Assembly: GCF_034090345.1 (NCBI RefSeq)
Contig: NZ_JAXDSS010000067.1
Span: 1 to 19,296, forward strand
Direction of reading: 5' to 3'
Origin: Peptoniphilus sp034090345
GTDB taxonomy: Bacteria > Bacillota > Clostridia > Tissierellales > Peptoniphilaceae
DNA: 19,296 nt
In this document: positions 1 to 7,455 of the stretch, piece by piece
Layout of the letters: each line of letters opens with the position of its first letter
How positions within the stretch are numbered: position 1 is the stretch's first letter
Program-made: the position numbers and the translations under genes
Notes under the pieces: model-generated
What the model was told of the DNA's origin: nothing
What the model saw: the letters and a program-made list of their open reading frames with translations, nothing else
Database searches by the model: none

Positions 1-41
1 AATATATAATTTGAAATAGCTTTTTTCAAGCTCATCAATAA

Positions 42-383
42 TTATACTAATTGAATTATAGCCTTTTCTGCGCCATCTCCAAGACGATTGCCAAGCTTTA
101 ATATTCTTGTGTATCCACCGTTTCTTTCTGAATAGTTTGGAGCTATTTCAGTAAATAATTTAGTAACTACATCTTCATCATATATATAAGCTAAAGCTTG
201 TCTTCTTGCGTGAAGATCTCCTCTTTTTCCAAGAGTAATCATTTTTTCAGCCATTCTCTTAGTTTCTTTAGCTCTTGTAACTGTAGTAGTTATTTGTCCT
301 TCTCTTAATAGTGAAGTTACAAGATTTCTAAGCATAGCTTTTCTATGTGCAGTTGGGCGACCAAGTTTTCTTAACTTTGCCAT
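42..383 (-). CDS. rplQ: 50S ribosomal protein L17
   Basis: L17 is a large-subunit protein near the peptide exit tunnel. The 113-residue product has the family N-terminus (MAKLRKLGRPTAHRKAMLRN) and the LVTSLLREGQITTTVTRAKE stretch, and the family length in Firmicutes. The ATG is preceded by a GAGGAGG-type ribosome binding site just downstream of the rpoA stop. It is the last gene of the alpha part of the cluster in this window, 13 bases after rpoA. The 41 bases after its stop hold only a weak AGCTT/AAGCT hairpin without a clean U-tract, so the operon may continue beyond the window. Identification is secure. Confidence 0.98.
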   Translation of the reverse strand: MAKLRKLGRPTAHRKAMLRNLVTSLLREGQITTTVTRAKETKRMAEKMITLGKRGDLHARRQALAYIYDEDVVTKLFTEIAPNYSERNGGYTRILKLGNRLGDGAEKAIIQLV

Positions 384-396
384 GTGTCCCTCCTCT

Positions 397-1344
397 TTAT
401 TCGTCTTCTTGTCTCAAACCAAGTCCGAGTTCATTTAACTTATTAATAACTTCTTCTAAAGATTTTCTACCTAAGTTTCTAACCTTCATCATTTCATCTT
501 CAGTTTTAGAAGCAAGTTCTTCGACTGTATTGATGTTGGCTCTCTTTAAACAGTTAAAACTTCTAACGGATAAATCCATTTCTTCAACTGTCATCTCTAG
601 AACTTTTTCTTTATCATCTTCCGGTTTTTCAACCATGATGTTGACCTGATCCACATGGTCAGTTAAACCAATAAACAAATCTAAGTGTTCTGTTAGGATT
701 TTTGCAGCAAGAGATGTTGCTTCATCAGCTTTCATAGACCCATCAGTTGTAACTTCAAGTATAAGTTTATCAAAGTCAGTTCTTTGACCAACTCTTGTGT
801 TTTCAACTTTCCAATTAACTTTTTTAATTGGGGTGTAATTTGAATCTATTGCTATAACGCCTATCTCAGAAATTTCATCCTTCTTAAGTTCAGCAGGTTC
901 ATAGCCACGTCCCTTTTCTACAGTCAATTCCATATAGACTTCCGCATCTTCATTAAGTGTAGCAATGTGGTGATCAGGATTTACTATCTCCACTTCCGGT
1001 CCTACTTGGATATCAGATGCAGTAATTACCCCTTCGCCCTTCTTTTCTATAATAAGCTTTACAGGTAGCTCTTCATCCATTCTTAGAACTATTCCCTTAA
1101 TGTTCAATATGATTTGCGGTACATCTTCAAGAACTCCCGGAATTGTATCAAATTCATGCTCAACACCTCTGATGTTGATAAATGAAACTGCAGCACCGGG
1201 TAGTGATGAAAGAAGAACCCTTCTAAGAGAGTTCCCTATGGTAATTCCGTATCCACTTTCAAGTGGTTCTACTATAAATTTACCATATTCACCGCTATCA
1301 CTAATCTCTTCTATTTCAATGCTCGGTTTTTCTATTTCTATCAT
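397..1344 (-). CDS. rpoA: DNA-directed RNA polymerase subunit alpha
   Basis: RpoA dimerises to start assembly of RNA polymerase. The N-terminal domain (about residues 1-230) carries the GYGITIGNSLRRVLLSSLPG signature near residues 31-50. A charged linker (EKPEDDKEK) leads to the C-terminal domain (about 255-311), with RSFNCLKRAN at 261-270 and the helix-hairpin-helix element NLGRKS at 290-295. That domain contacts UP-element DNA and activators. The 315 residues match the usual length. The ATG has a strong AGAGGAGGA site. It follows rpsK by 31 bases. In many clostridia rpsD sits in this gap; here there is no room for it. Confidence 0.99.
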   Translation of the reverse strand: MIEIEKPSIEIEEISDSGEYGKFIVEPLESGYGITIGNSLRRVLLSSLPGAAVSFINIRGVEHEFDTIPGVLEDVPQIILNIKGIVLRMDEELPVKLIIEKKGEGVITASDIQVGPEVEIVNPDHHIATLNEDAEVYMELTVEKGRGYEPAELKKDEISEIGVIAIDSNYTPIKKVNWKVENTRVGQRTDFDKLILEVTTDGSMKADEATSLAAKILTEHLDLFIGLTDHVDQVNIMVEKPEDDKEKVLEMTVEEMDLSVRSFNCLKRANINTVEELASKTEDEMMKVRNLGRKSLEEVINKLNELGLGLRQEDE

Positions 1345-1375
1345 GGGTCCTCCTCTTTGCGACTACAGGAGTTCG

Positions 1376-1774
1376 TTAAACTCTCCTACGTTTAGGTGGT
1401 CTACAACCATTGTGTGGAATTGGTGTTACATCTTTGATCATTGTTACTTCTAAACCAGAAGCTTGTAATGATCTGATTGCAGCTTCTCTTCCTGAACCCG
1501 GTCCCTTAACATAAACTTCTACTTGCTTTAGTCCATGTTCTTTAGCTTTGTTTGCAGCTTCTTGTGCAGCTTCTTGTGCTGCAAAAGGAGTTGATTTTCT
1601 TGATCCTCTAAAACCAAGTTGACCAGCACTTGCCCAAGATATTACATTTCCTGACATATCAGTTAGGGTAACCATGGTATTGTTGAAAGTTGAAGCTATA
1701 TGTGCTTGACCTTTTTCAATATTTTTACGTTCTCTTCTTCTTACACGAGTCGTTTTTTGTTGTTTTTTAGCCAT
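1376..1774 (-). CDS. rpsK: 30S ribosomal protein S11
   Basis: S11 lies on the platform of the small subunit and helps shape the mRNA exit region. The 132-residue product has a basic N-terminal arm (KTTRVRRRERKNIEKGQAHI), the core segment ASTFNNTMVTLTDMSGNVISWAS split over conserved strands, the GPGSGREAAIRSLQ motif and the C-terminal HNGCRPPKRRRV tail, all family hallmarks. The ATG has an AAAGGAGGGG site immediately upstream. It is 12 bases downstream of rpsM and directly precedes rpoA. Confidence 0.99.
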   Translation of the reverse strand: MAKKQQKTTRVRRRERKNIEKGQAHIASTFNNTMVTLTDMSGNVISWASAGQLGFRGSRKSTPFAAQEAAQEAANKAKEHGLKQVEVYVKGPGSGREAAIRSLQASGLEVTMIKDVTPIPHNGCRPPKRRRV

Positions 1775-1786
1775 TATACCCCTCCT

Positions 1787-2149
1787 TTACTTCTTTTTAG
1801 AAACTAATTTCTTAGGGCCTTTTCTTGTCCTTGCATTAGTTTTAGTTTTTTGCCCTCTTACTGGAAGGCCTTTTTTATGTCTCATACCTCTGTAGCAGTT
1901 AATATCTCTAAGTCTCTTGATGTTCATTTGAACTTCACGACGTAGATCTCCTTCTACTTGGTAACTAGCTATTTCTTCTCTTATACGAGCTACTTCTGCT
2001 TCAGATAAGTCCTTAACCCTTGTATCAAAATTTACATCGGCTTTAGTTAAAATCTCTTGAGATCTTTTTCTTCCGATTCCATAGATATAGGTAAGACCTA
2101 TTTCAACACGCTTTTCTCTGGGTAAGTCAATACCAGCGATTCTTGCCAT
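1787..2149 (-). CDS. rpsM: 30S ribosomal protein S13
   Basis: S13 is a head protein of the small subunit that bridges to the large subunit and touches the P-site tRNA. The 120 residues open with MARIAGIDLPREKRVEIGLT, continue with the YGIGRKRSQEIL helix-two-turn-helix region and the RGMRHKKGLPVRGQKTKTNA segment, and end in a lysine-rich tail. Length is normal. It is preceded by rpmJ with only ten bases between them and is followed by rpsK, the standard order of the alpha cluster. Confidence 0.99.
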   Translation of the reverse strand: MARIAGIDLPREKRVEIGLTYIYGIGRKRSQEILTKADVNFDTRVKDLSEAEVARIREEIASYQVEGDLRREVQMNIKRLRDINCYRGMRHKKGLPVRGQKTKTNARTRKGPKKLVSKKK

Positions 2150-2159
2150 AAGTTCCCCC

Positions 2160-2273
2160 TTAACCTTGTCTTTGCTTGTGCTTAGGATTTTCGCAAATTA
2201 CCATTACACGGCCTTTTCTCTTTATTATCTTACATTTTTCGCACATCTTTTTTACAGATGGTCTAACTTTCAT
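2160..2273 (-). CDS. rpmJ: 50S ribosomal protein L36 (zinc-binding form)
   Basis: This 37-residue gene was read directly from the sequence. The product starts MKVRPSVKKMCEKCK and ends NPKHKQRQG. It keeps the zinc ligands of the C+ form: Cys11, Cys14, Cys27 and His32. L36 is the smallest large-subunit protein and binds 23S rRNA near the GTPase centre. The ATG at 2273 has an AGGAGGAATACAG leader, a good site. It sits between infA and rpsM, as expected in Firmicutes. The 55-base gap to infA contains two small GC-rich hairpins, listed separately. Confidence 0.97.
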   Translation of the reverse strand: MKVRPSVKKMCEKCKIIKRKGRVMVICENPKHKQRQG

Positions 2274-2328
2274 TCTGTATTCCTCCTAGTTCATGCGCCC
2301 CTACGGGGTATCCCTTTCGGATATAGGA
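2274..2328 (-). other. infA-rpmJ spacer with two adjacent hairpins
   Basis: Read on the transcribed strand, the spacer holds TATCC-GAAAG-GGATA followed at once by CCCC-GTA-GGGG. The second hairpin is unusually GC-rich for this genome. There is no U-tract after it, so it is not an intrinsic terminator. The rpmJ ribosome binding site follows. It could be an mRNA processing or stability element, or a relic of a short dispersed repeat. Function is unknown. Confidence 0.5.
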
Positions 2329-2547
2329 TTATTTCTTTCTCCAGGTAATTCTACCCCTAGTCAAATCGTATGGGGAAAGTTCAACAGTTACCTTATCACC
2401 TGGAAGTATTCTTATATAGTTCATTCTCAGTTTACCTGAAATATGAGCTAAAATAACGTGTCCATTTTCCAACTCAACTTTAAAATGAGTGTTTGGAAGA
2501 GCATCAACTACTATTCCTTCAACTTCAATTACATCTTCTTTGGCCAC
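2329..2547 (-). CDS. infA: Translation initiation factor IF-1
   Basis: IF-1 binds the ribosomal A site during initiation and assists IF-2 and IF-3. The 72-residue product is a single OB-fold (S1-like) domain with the family motifs EGIVVDALPN, GHVILAHISGKLRMNYIRI and the C-terminal YDLTRGRITWR. The start codon is GTG (bases 2545-2547), supported by an AAGGAG site about eight bases upstream and by the conserved MAKEDVIE N-terminus. It lies 17 bases after the KOW-domain gene. The methionine aminopeptidase gene that often precedes infA is not present. Confidence 0.98.
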   Translation of the reverse strand: MAKEDVIEVEGIVVDALPNTHFKVELENGHVILAHISGKLRMNYIRILPGDKVTVELSPYDLTRGRITWRKK

Positions 2548-2564
2548 TCTAAGGCTCCTTTCTC

Positions 2565-2816
2565 TTAGATATATTGCTTTAGCAACTTTTGTATGTGAGC
2601 ATCTAAGATATTTGGATGAATTTCTTCAACAGCCTTATAAACTATTAAATGTTTCATCTTCTTTTTCTTAGGCTTTTCAAGCGTTCTTCTCTTGCCATCT
2701 ACAATCTCAACATATTCGCTGTCTAAAACTTTATAGACTAAAAATATTCCCCCTGCATCACGCCCGGTTTTCGATTTGACAACTTGACCAATATTTATAT
2801 TATTTGTTAACTCCAT
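2565..2816 (-). CDS. KOW-domain RNA-binding protein (L14e-like)
   Basis: The 83-residue basic protein starts with a KOW-type segment (NINIGQVVKSKTGRDAGGIF, about residues 6-25). This is followed by a short beta strand region and a lysine cluster (EKPKKKKMKH, about 47-56). It resembles the L14e/RPL14A-like small proteins found beside infA in many Clostridia, presumed to bind RNA and perhaps the ribosome, but whose role is not established. Its ATG overlaps the adk stop as TAATG, implying translational coupling. Family assignment is from recognition of the pattern and context; function is inference. Confidence 0.85.
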   Translation of the reverse strand: MELTNNINIGQVVKSKTGRDAGGIFLVYKVLDSEYVEIVDGKRRTLEKPKKKKMKHLIVYKAVEEIHPNILDAHIQKLLKQYI

Positions 2817-3463
2817 TAGTCATTTTCTAACCCATTTACTACTGCATTAAATACTTCGCTTATTTCTTGTTCTCCATCAACGTTTAATAACAATGATTGA
2901 GCTTTGTAGTAATCAATAAGCGGTGTAGTTTGATCCAAGTAAACTTGGATTCTTGTGCTCACTGTTTCTTCAGTATCATCTGCTCTTTGAATTAGAGGTG
3001 TACCGTCCTTGTCACAAACTCCTTCAACTTTTGGAGGATTGAACTTAACGTGATATGTTGCGCCACAAGTCTTACAAATTCTTCTGCCAACTGCTCTTTC
3101 AACTAGAATTTTAGGGTCAACTTCAATGTTTACCACACGGTCAAGTTTTGTTCCCATTCTATCAAGCATAGCATCTAAACTAACTGCTTGTTGTACTGTA
3201 CGAGGAAACCCATCTAATAGAAATCCATTTTTACAGTCATCACGTTGTAATCTATCTTCTACTATTTCAATTACTACTTCATCCGGTACTAAAAGGCCTT
3301 TATCCATATAACCTTTAGCTTTTTTACCAAGTTCTGTTTCATTGTTTATATTTTCTCTAAAAATGTCTCCAGTTGATATATGAGGAATATTATATTTCTC
3401 TATAATTGACTCTGCCTGAGTACCTTTACCAGCCCCTGGAGGCCCTAGTATAACGAGTTTCAT
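2816..3463 (-). CDS. adk: Adenylate kinase (zinc-lid type)
   Basis: Adk catalyses ATP + AMP to 2 ADP in the cytoplasm. The P-loop GPPGAGKGT lies at residues 8-16, the AMP-binding STGD at 30-33 and the LLDGFPRT motif at 82-89. The lid domain carries Cys130, Cys133, Cys150 and Asp153, the Cys3-Asp zinc site known from Bacillus-type enzymes. At 215 residues it is the long bacterial form. Its ribosome binding site AGGAGGAG overlaps the secY TAG stop. The usual clostridial neighbour map does not follow; adk overlaps the KOW-domain gene by one base instead. Confidence 0.99.
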   Translation of the reverse strand: MKLVILGPPGAGKGTQAESIIEKYNIPHISTGDIFRENINNETELGKKAKGYMDKGLLVPDEVVIEIVEDRLQRDDCKNGFLLDGFPRTVQQAVSLDAMLDRMGTKLDRVVNIEVDPKILVERAVGRRICKTCGATYHVKFNPPKVEGVCDKDGTPLIQRADDTEETVSTRIQVYLDQTTPLIDYYKAQSLLLNVDGEQEISEVFNAVVNGLEND

Positions 3464-3472
3464 ATTCTCCTC

Positions 3473-4753
3473 CTATTTCTTTAAGAAACCTTTATAGTGT
3501 CTCATTAATAGTTGTTGTTCAAGAGTTCTTGTAGTTTCAAGGATTACACCTACTACGATTATCATACTTGTTCCACCAAAAGCAAATGGAAGCCCACTGA
3601 TTTTGTTGAGTAGTATAGGAAGTATCGCTAGTACAGCAAGTGCTATAGCTCCTGGAAATACTAATCTGTTAACAGTTCTTTGTAAATATTCACTTGTTGG
3701 TTTTCCAGATCTTATACCTGGAATAAAACCACCATTTTGTTGCATTTGTTTAGAATATTCTACAGTATTAAATTGAATTGATGTATAGAAATAAGTGAAG
3801 AAAACTATTAAAAGTACTGTCAATATAATGTAAAGTATAGTTCCCACTGTACCTTGTGTTGTGAAATACTTTAATATGAAATTCTTAGTTGACTCATTTC
3901 TTGTAAACATTGCAAATGTAGCAGGTATAGCTACAATTGAACTTGCAAATATCATCGGCATAACACCAGTCATGAGTACCTTAATAGGTATATGTGTTGA
4001 TTGACCGCCATACATCTTTCTACCTACAACTCTTTTTGCATATTGCACCGGAATTCTTCTTTCTCCTTCGTTAAGAGTTACTACGAAGAAGATAATTCCG
4101 ATTACAATCAATAAAAACAAAGCAAGGAAAATAGGGTTTGCTCTGCCTGCTTTTACTAAAGCTATTGATTGAGCTATATCTTTAGGGAATCTTGTAACGA
4201 TACCCGCGAATATTATTATTGAAATACCATTTCCAATTCCATGTTCTGTAATTTGTTCTCCAATCCAGATTAGGAATGCTGTACCGGCTACTATAGACAA
4301 AACAACTACTGCTTTTTCTATAAAGTTTGTTGCCATAACAGCTTTTCCAAAGAATCCAAAAGAATATCCTAAAGCTTGTACTAAAGCTATTACTATAGCT
4401 AAATATCTTGTGTACTTTGCAATTGTCTTTCTTCCGGTTTCTCCTTCTTTAGCTAGAGCTTCTAATGAAGGAATTGCTATTGTCAAAAGTTGTAATACAA
4501 TCGATGCGGTAATATATGGATATATATTTGCTGCAAATATTGTATAGTTACTCAAACTACCGCCGCTCATCAAATCTATTAGAGCAAATACTGATTGATT
4601 TGCTCCGTTAAATAATTTTTGAACAACTTGAGCATTCATATATGGAACCGGTATATGTGAACCAAGTCTATACACCAAAAGCATTAAAAGAGTAAATATC
4701 ATCTTTTTACGCAAATTTGGTATTTTCCAAGCATTTCTAAAAGTAGAAATCAT
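3473..4753 (-). CDS. secY: Protein translocase subunit SecY
   Basis: SecY forms the protein-conducting channel of the Sec translocon in the cytoplasmic membrane. The 426-residue protein has the ten-helix pattern of the family. The first helix is around residues 17-37 (KMIFTLLMLLVYRLG), and the plug-region sequence is NQSVFALIDLMSGGSLS. The cytoplasmic EGERRIPVQYAKR loop and the C-terminal RSGKPTSEYLQRTVNR loop, which contact SecA and the ribosome, are both present. Its ATG overlaps the rplO stop as TAATG, so it is probably translationally coupled to rplO. It stands between rplO and adk as in most Firmicutes. Confidence 0.99.
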   Translation of the reverse strand: MISTFRNAWKIPNLRKKMIFTLLMLLVYRLGSHIPVPYMNAQVVQKLFNGANQSVFALIDLMSGGSLSNYTIFAANIYPYITASIVLQLLTIAIPSLEALAKEGETGRKTIAKYTRYLAIVIALVQALGYSFGFFGKAVMATNFIEKAVVVLSIVAGTAFLIWIGEQITEHGIGNGISIIIFAGIVTRFPKDIAQSIALVKAGRANPIFLALFLLIVIGIIFFVVTLNEGERRIPVQYAKRVVGRKMYGGQSTHIPIKVLMTGVMPMIFASSIVAIPATFAMFTRNESTKNFILKYFTTQGTVGTILYIILTVLLIVFFTYFYTSIQFNTVEYSKQMQQNGGFIPGIRSGKPTSEYLQRTVNRLVFPGAIALAVLAILPILLNKISGLPFAFGGTSMIIVVGVILETTRTLEQQLLMRHYKGFLKK

Positions 4754-5202
4754 TAGATCACCTCGGCCTTTCCTCCCGCAGCCTCAATTTTTTCTGCCGC
4801 AGACTTTGAGATATGTTGAGCTTTTACAGTTAGCTTAACATTAATGTCGCCGTTGCCTAGAATCCTAACTCCGTCTTTAGCTTTGCTTGCTTTTACAAGA
4901 CCTTGTTCAATTAAAAGTTCAGGTGTAACTTCTGTTCCTTCTTCAAATACATTTAGAGCTTCAAGATTTATTACAGCCCACTTTTTTGCGAAGTTGTTAG
5001 TGAAACCTCTCTTAGGTAAACGTCTGAATAGAGGCATTTGACCTCCTTCGAATCCAGGTCTTACTCCACCGCCACTTCTAGCGTTTTGCCCTTTGTGCCC
5101 TCTTCCGGCAGTCTTTCCTGTACCAGAACCGATACCTCTACCAAGTCTTTTTTTGGCTTTAACTCCGCCGCCTTCTGCAGGTCTTAAGTCATGTAATTTC
5201 AC
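4753..5202 (-). CDS. rplO: 50S ribosomal protein L15
   Basis: L15 is a late-assembly large-subunit protein with an extended glycine- and arginine-rich N-terminal arm. That arm is clear in residues 11-60 (KKRLGRGIGSGTGKTAGRGH and following GGG/GGQMPLFRRLPKRGF). The 149-residue length is normal. The start is GTG at 5200-5202, giving the conserved MKLHDLRPAEG, with AAGGAGGTG seven bases upstream; no ATG would give the full N-terminus. It follows rpmD by 13 bases and overlaps secY by one base. Confidence 0.98.
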   Translation of the reverse strand: MKLHDLRPAEGGGVKAKKRLGRGIGSGTGKTAGRGHKGQNARSGGGVRPGFEGGQMPLFRRLPKRGFTNNFAKKWAVINLEALNVFEEGTEVTPELLIEQGLVKASKAKDGVRILGNGDINVKLTVKAQHISKSAAEKIEAAGGKAEVI

Positions 5203-5215
5203 GTCTTACACCTCC

Positions 5216-5383
5216 TTATTCTTCGATTTCAAGCATGTATGCTACTTGCTTTATCATACCTCTGATTTGAGGATTATCTTCTTTTTCAAGTACTTGTCCT
5301 AATTTCTTGAATCCAAGCGCTTTAACTGTTTTTTTGTGAGTCTTTTGTCTACCGATAGGGCTCTTTACTAATTTAATTTTCAT
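5216..5383 (-). CDS. rpmD: 50S ribosomal protein L30
   Basis: This 55-residue gene was read directly from the sequence. The product starts MKIKLVKSPIGRQKTHKKTV and ends QVAYMLEIEE. The LVKSPIGR start, the KTVKALGFKKLGQ helix and the NPQIRGMI segment are the standard L30 signature, and the length is typical. The ATG at 5383 has an AAGGGGG site. It lies between rpsE and rplO, its normal place in the spc section. L30 binds 23S rRNA at the base of the central protuberance. Confidence 0.97.
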   Translation of the reverse strand: MKIKLVKSPIGRQKTHKKTVKALGFKKLGQVLEKEDNPQIRGMIKQVAYMLEIEE

Positions 5384-5397
5384 AGTCTTATACCCCC

Positions 5398-5904
5398 TTA
5401 TCCTAAAATCTCGTCTACAGACTTATTTCTAAGTCTTGCTACGCTTTCAGCACTCTTAAGTTCAGATAGTGCTTTAACTGTAGCATTAACTACATTTCTC
5501 GGATTTGAAGTTCCCAAGTTGTGAGTACGAATATCAGTAATACCTGCTAATTCACATACCGCACGAACAGGTCCCCCTGCTATAACTCCGGTACCTTCAC
5601 TAGCCGGTTTTAAAAATACTTTACCCGCTCCAAAAATTCCTGTGATTTGGTGAGGGATACTTGTTCCTAGTAAGTTTACTTTTATTAAGTGCTTTTTAGC
5701 ATCTTGTGTTGCTTTTCTAATTGCTTCTGGTACTTCTAGTGCTTTACCAGTTCCAATACCTACGTGACCATTTCTATCACCAACAACAACAAGTGCAGAG
5801 AATCTGAAGTTCTTACCGCCCTTTACAACCTTAGCAACTCTATTTATTGCTACTACTTTGTCTTCAAGGTCTAGTTCTCTAGCATCGATTAATGAACGTT
5901 CCAT
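5398..5904 (-). CDS. rpsE: 30S ribosomal protein S5
   Basis: S5 helps maintain decoding accuracy and lies at the mRNA entry site. The N-terminal double-stranded-RNA-binding-like domain (about residues 14-77) contains KVVAINRVAKVVKGGKNFRF and DRNGHVGIGTGKALEVPEAI. The C-terminal domain has GAGKVFLKPASEGTGVIAGG and the AGITDIRTHNLGTSNPRN stretch. The 168-residue length is normal. The ATG has a GGGGAGGGAA site. It is 14 bases after rplR and 14 bases before rpmD. Confidence 0.99.
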   Translation of the reverse strand: MERSLIDARELDLEDKVVAINRVAKVVKGGKNFRFSALVVVGDRNGHVGIGTGKALEVPEAIRKATQDAKKHLIKVNLLGTSIPHQITGIFGAGKVFLKPASEGTGVIAGGPVRAVCELAGITDIRTHNLGTSNPRNVVNATVKALSELKSAESVARLRNKSVDEILG

Positions 5905-5918
5905 ATTTCCCTCCCCTG

Positions 5919-6281
5919 TTAAAATTTTAGTCCGGCTTCTCTTGCTGATTCTGCAAGAGCTTTTATTTTTCCGTGATATAGATATCCGCTTCTGTCAAAT
6001 ACAACTTCAGAAATGCCGGCTTCTAAAGCTTTCTTTGCTACAGTTGCTCCAATTACCTTTGCTGCTTCAATATTTTTAGTATTTTCAAGCCCTAATGACT
6101 TATCTAAAGTTGAAGCACTTACAAGTGTATTTCCGTTTACATCATCTATAACTTGCGCATAAATATGTGCACTTGATCTGAAAACAGAAAGTCTTGGACG
6201 TGACTCGGTACCGGAGATGTGATTTCTAATTCTTTTGTGTCTCTTTATTCTATTCGCATTTTTGTCGATTTTTTTAAACAC
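5919..6281 (-). CDS. rplR: 50S ribosomal protein L18
   Basis: L18 binds 5S rRNA together with L5 in the central protuberance. The 120-residue product shows the basic N-terminus (NRIKRHKRIRNHISGT), RPRLSVFRSSAHIYAQVIDD, and the C-terminal VVFDRSGYLYHGKIKALAES followed by AREAGLKF. The start is GTG at 6279-6281 with AGGAGGTAAACA directly upstream; this gives MFKKIDKN, the expected N-terminus. It is ten bases downstream of rplF. Confidence 0.98.
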   Translation of the reverse strand: MFKKIDKNANRIKRHKRIRNHISGTESRPRLSVFRSSAHIYAQVIDDVNGNTLVSASTLDKSLGLENTKNIEAAKVIGATVAKKALEAGISEVVFDRSGYLYHGKIKALAESAREAGLKF

Positions 6282-6291
6282 TGTTTACCTC

Positions 6292-6828
6292 CTACTTACC
6301 TGTCTTACCAACTTTACGTCTTACATATTCATCAACATATCTGATACCTTTTCCCTTGTATGGTTCAGGTTGTCTGTATTTTCTGATTAATGCAGCGTAT
6401 TGACCAACTTGTTGTTTATCAATACCTGATACGACGATTTTAGTTGGAGCTGGTACTTCTGTTTCAATGCCTGCTGGATCTTCAAGCTCTAATGGATGAG
6501 AAAAACCTAAATTTAGGGCTAATTTCTTACCATTTTTAGCTGCTCTATATCCTGTACCAATTATTTCTAATTCTTTTTTATAACCTTCAGTAACTCCCAC
6601 AACCATGTTTTGAATCAAAGTTCTTACAAGGCCATGTAATGACTTATGTTTTTTGCTATCGGATGGTCTTTCTACAGTAAGACTTCCATCTTGTAAGCTT
6701 ATTTTCATGGAGCTATCAAAAGTTTGAGATAATTCTCCTTTGGGACCCTTTACTGTTACAGTGTTTCCGTCGAACTTTACGTCAACACCACTTGGGATCT
6801 CAATAGGTTTTTTTCCAATTCTTGACAT
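6292..6828 (-). CDS. rplF: 50S ribosomal protein L6
   Basis: L6 lies near the sarcin-ricin loop and the factor-binding site. The 178 residues start MSRIGKKPIEIPSGV and carry two tandem similar domains, one covering about residues 1-80 and the second about 83-170. The C-terminal signature QPEPYKGKGIRYVDEYVRRK is intact. Length and order (rpsH, rplF, rplR) are normal. The ATG has an AGGAGG site overlapping the end of rpsH. Confidence 0.99.
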   Translation of the reverse strand: MSRIGKKPIEIPSGVDVKFDGNTVTVKGPKGELSQTFDSSMKISLQDGSLTVERPSDSKKHKSLHGLVRTLIQNMVVGVTEGYKKELEIIGTGYRAAKNGKKLALNLGFSHPLELEDPAGIETEVPAPTKIVVSGIDKQQVGQYAALIRKYRQPEPYKGKGIRYVDEYVRRKVGKTGK

Positions 6829-6837
6829 ATGTCCTCC

Positions 6838-7233
6838 TTACCAAACGTAGCAAATAACTTCTCCGCCTACGTTGTTTTGTCTCGCTTCTTTATCTGTTAA
6901 CATTCCCTTAGAAGTTGAGATAATTGCGATTCCAAGACCCCCTAAAACTTTTGGCACGTCTTGACTCCCAACGTACACTCTAAGTCCCGGCTTTGAAATT
7001 CTCTTTATACCACTAATTACTTTTTCGTTATTTTCACCATATTTTAAATCTATTCTAATAACACCTTGTTTGTCATCATCAATTACTTCAACATTCTTGA
7101 TGTAACCTTCTTTTAATAAGATGTTTGATATTTCCTTTTTAATGTTTGAAGCAGGTATATCTACAGACTTATGTCTTGCATTGTTACCATTTCTTATTCT
7201 GGTGAGCATATCTGCGATTGGATCTGTCATCAT
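6838..7233 (-). CDS. rpsH: 30S ribosomal protein S8
   Basis: S8 is a primary 16S rRNA binder in the central domain; in E. coli it represses the spc operon. The 131-residue product has TDPIADMLTRIRNGNNARH at the N-terminus and the KVLGGLGIAIISTSKGMLTD and GGEVICYVW C-terminal signatures. Two ATG codons are adjacent (7231-7233 and 7228-7230). The first has the better spacing (nine bases) from GGGAGG, so it was chosen, giving MMTDP. Only the usual MTDP start would differ. Confidence 0.98.
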   Translation of the reverse strand: MMTDPIADMLTRIRNGNNARHKSVDIPASNIKKEISNILLKEGYIKNVEVIDDDKQGVIRIDLKYGENNEKVISGIKRISKPGLRVYVGSQDVPKVLGGLGIAIISTSKGMLTDKEARQNNVGGEVICYVW

Positions 7234-7257
7234 GTGCTTTCGCCTCCCTTCTTAGGT

Positions 7258-7443
7258 TTACCAGCTGGCTTTTCTTACTCCGGGGATTTGTCCTTTGTAA
7301 GCCAATTCTCTAAAACAAATTCTACAAATACCGTATTTCTTAAGTACGGCATGCGGTCTCCCACAAATACTACATCTTGTATATTCACGACTGCTGAACT
7401 TTTGTTTTCTTTTTTGTTTAGCAACCATTGATTTCTTTGCCAC
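7258..7443 (-). CDS. rpsN: 30S ribosomal protein S14, type Z
   Basis: S14 is a head protein of the small subunit. This is the short 61-residue zinc form, with Cys24, Cys27, Cys40 and Cys43 forming a CX2C-X12-CX2C site (RCSICGRP and GICRICFRE). The C-terminus AYKGQIPGVRKASW is typical. Whether the genome also carries the zinc-free paralogue used in zinc starvation cannot be seen here. It sits between rplE and rpsH, its standard location. Confidence 0.98.
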   Translation of the reverse strand: MAKKSMVAKQKRKQKFSSREYTRCSICGRPHAVLKKYGICRICFRELAYKGQIPGVRKASW

Positions 7444-7455
7444 AGTTACCTCCTA

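Noticed and set aside
1..41. Hairpin AGCTT-GAAAA-AAGCT after rplQ as an operon terminator
   Set aside because: The stem is only five pairs and is not followed by a run of T on the transcribed strand; it may continue outside the window.
1365..1390. Possible hairpin AGGAG..TT with AACTCCT across the rpsK stop
   Set aside because: The stem needs a two-base bulge and has no U-tract; transcription clearly must continue into rpoA.
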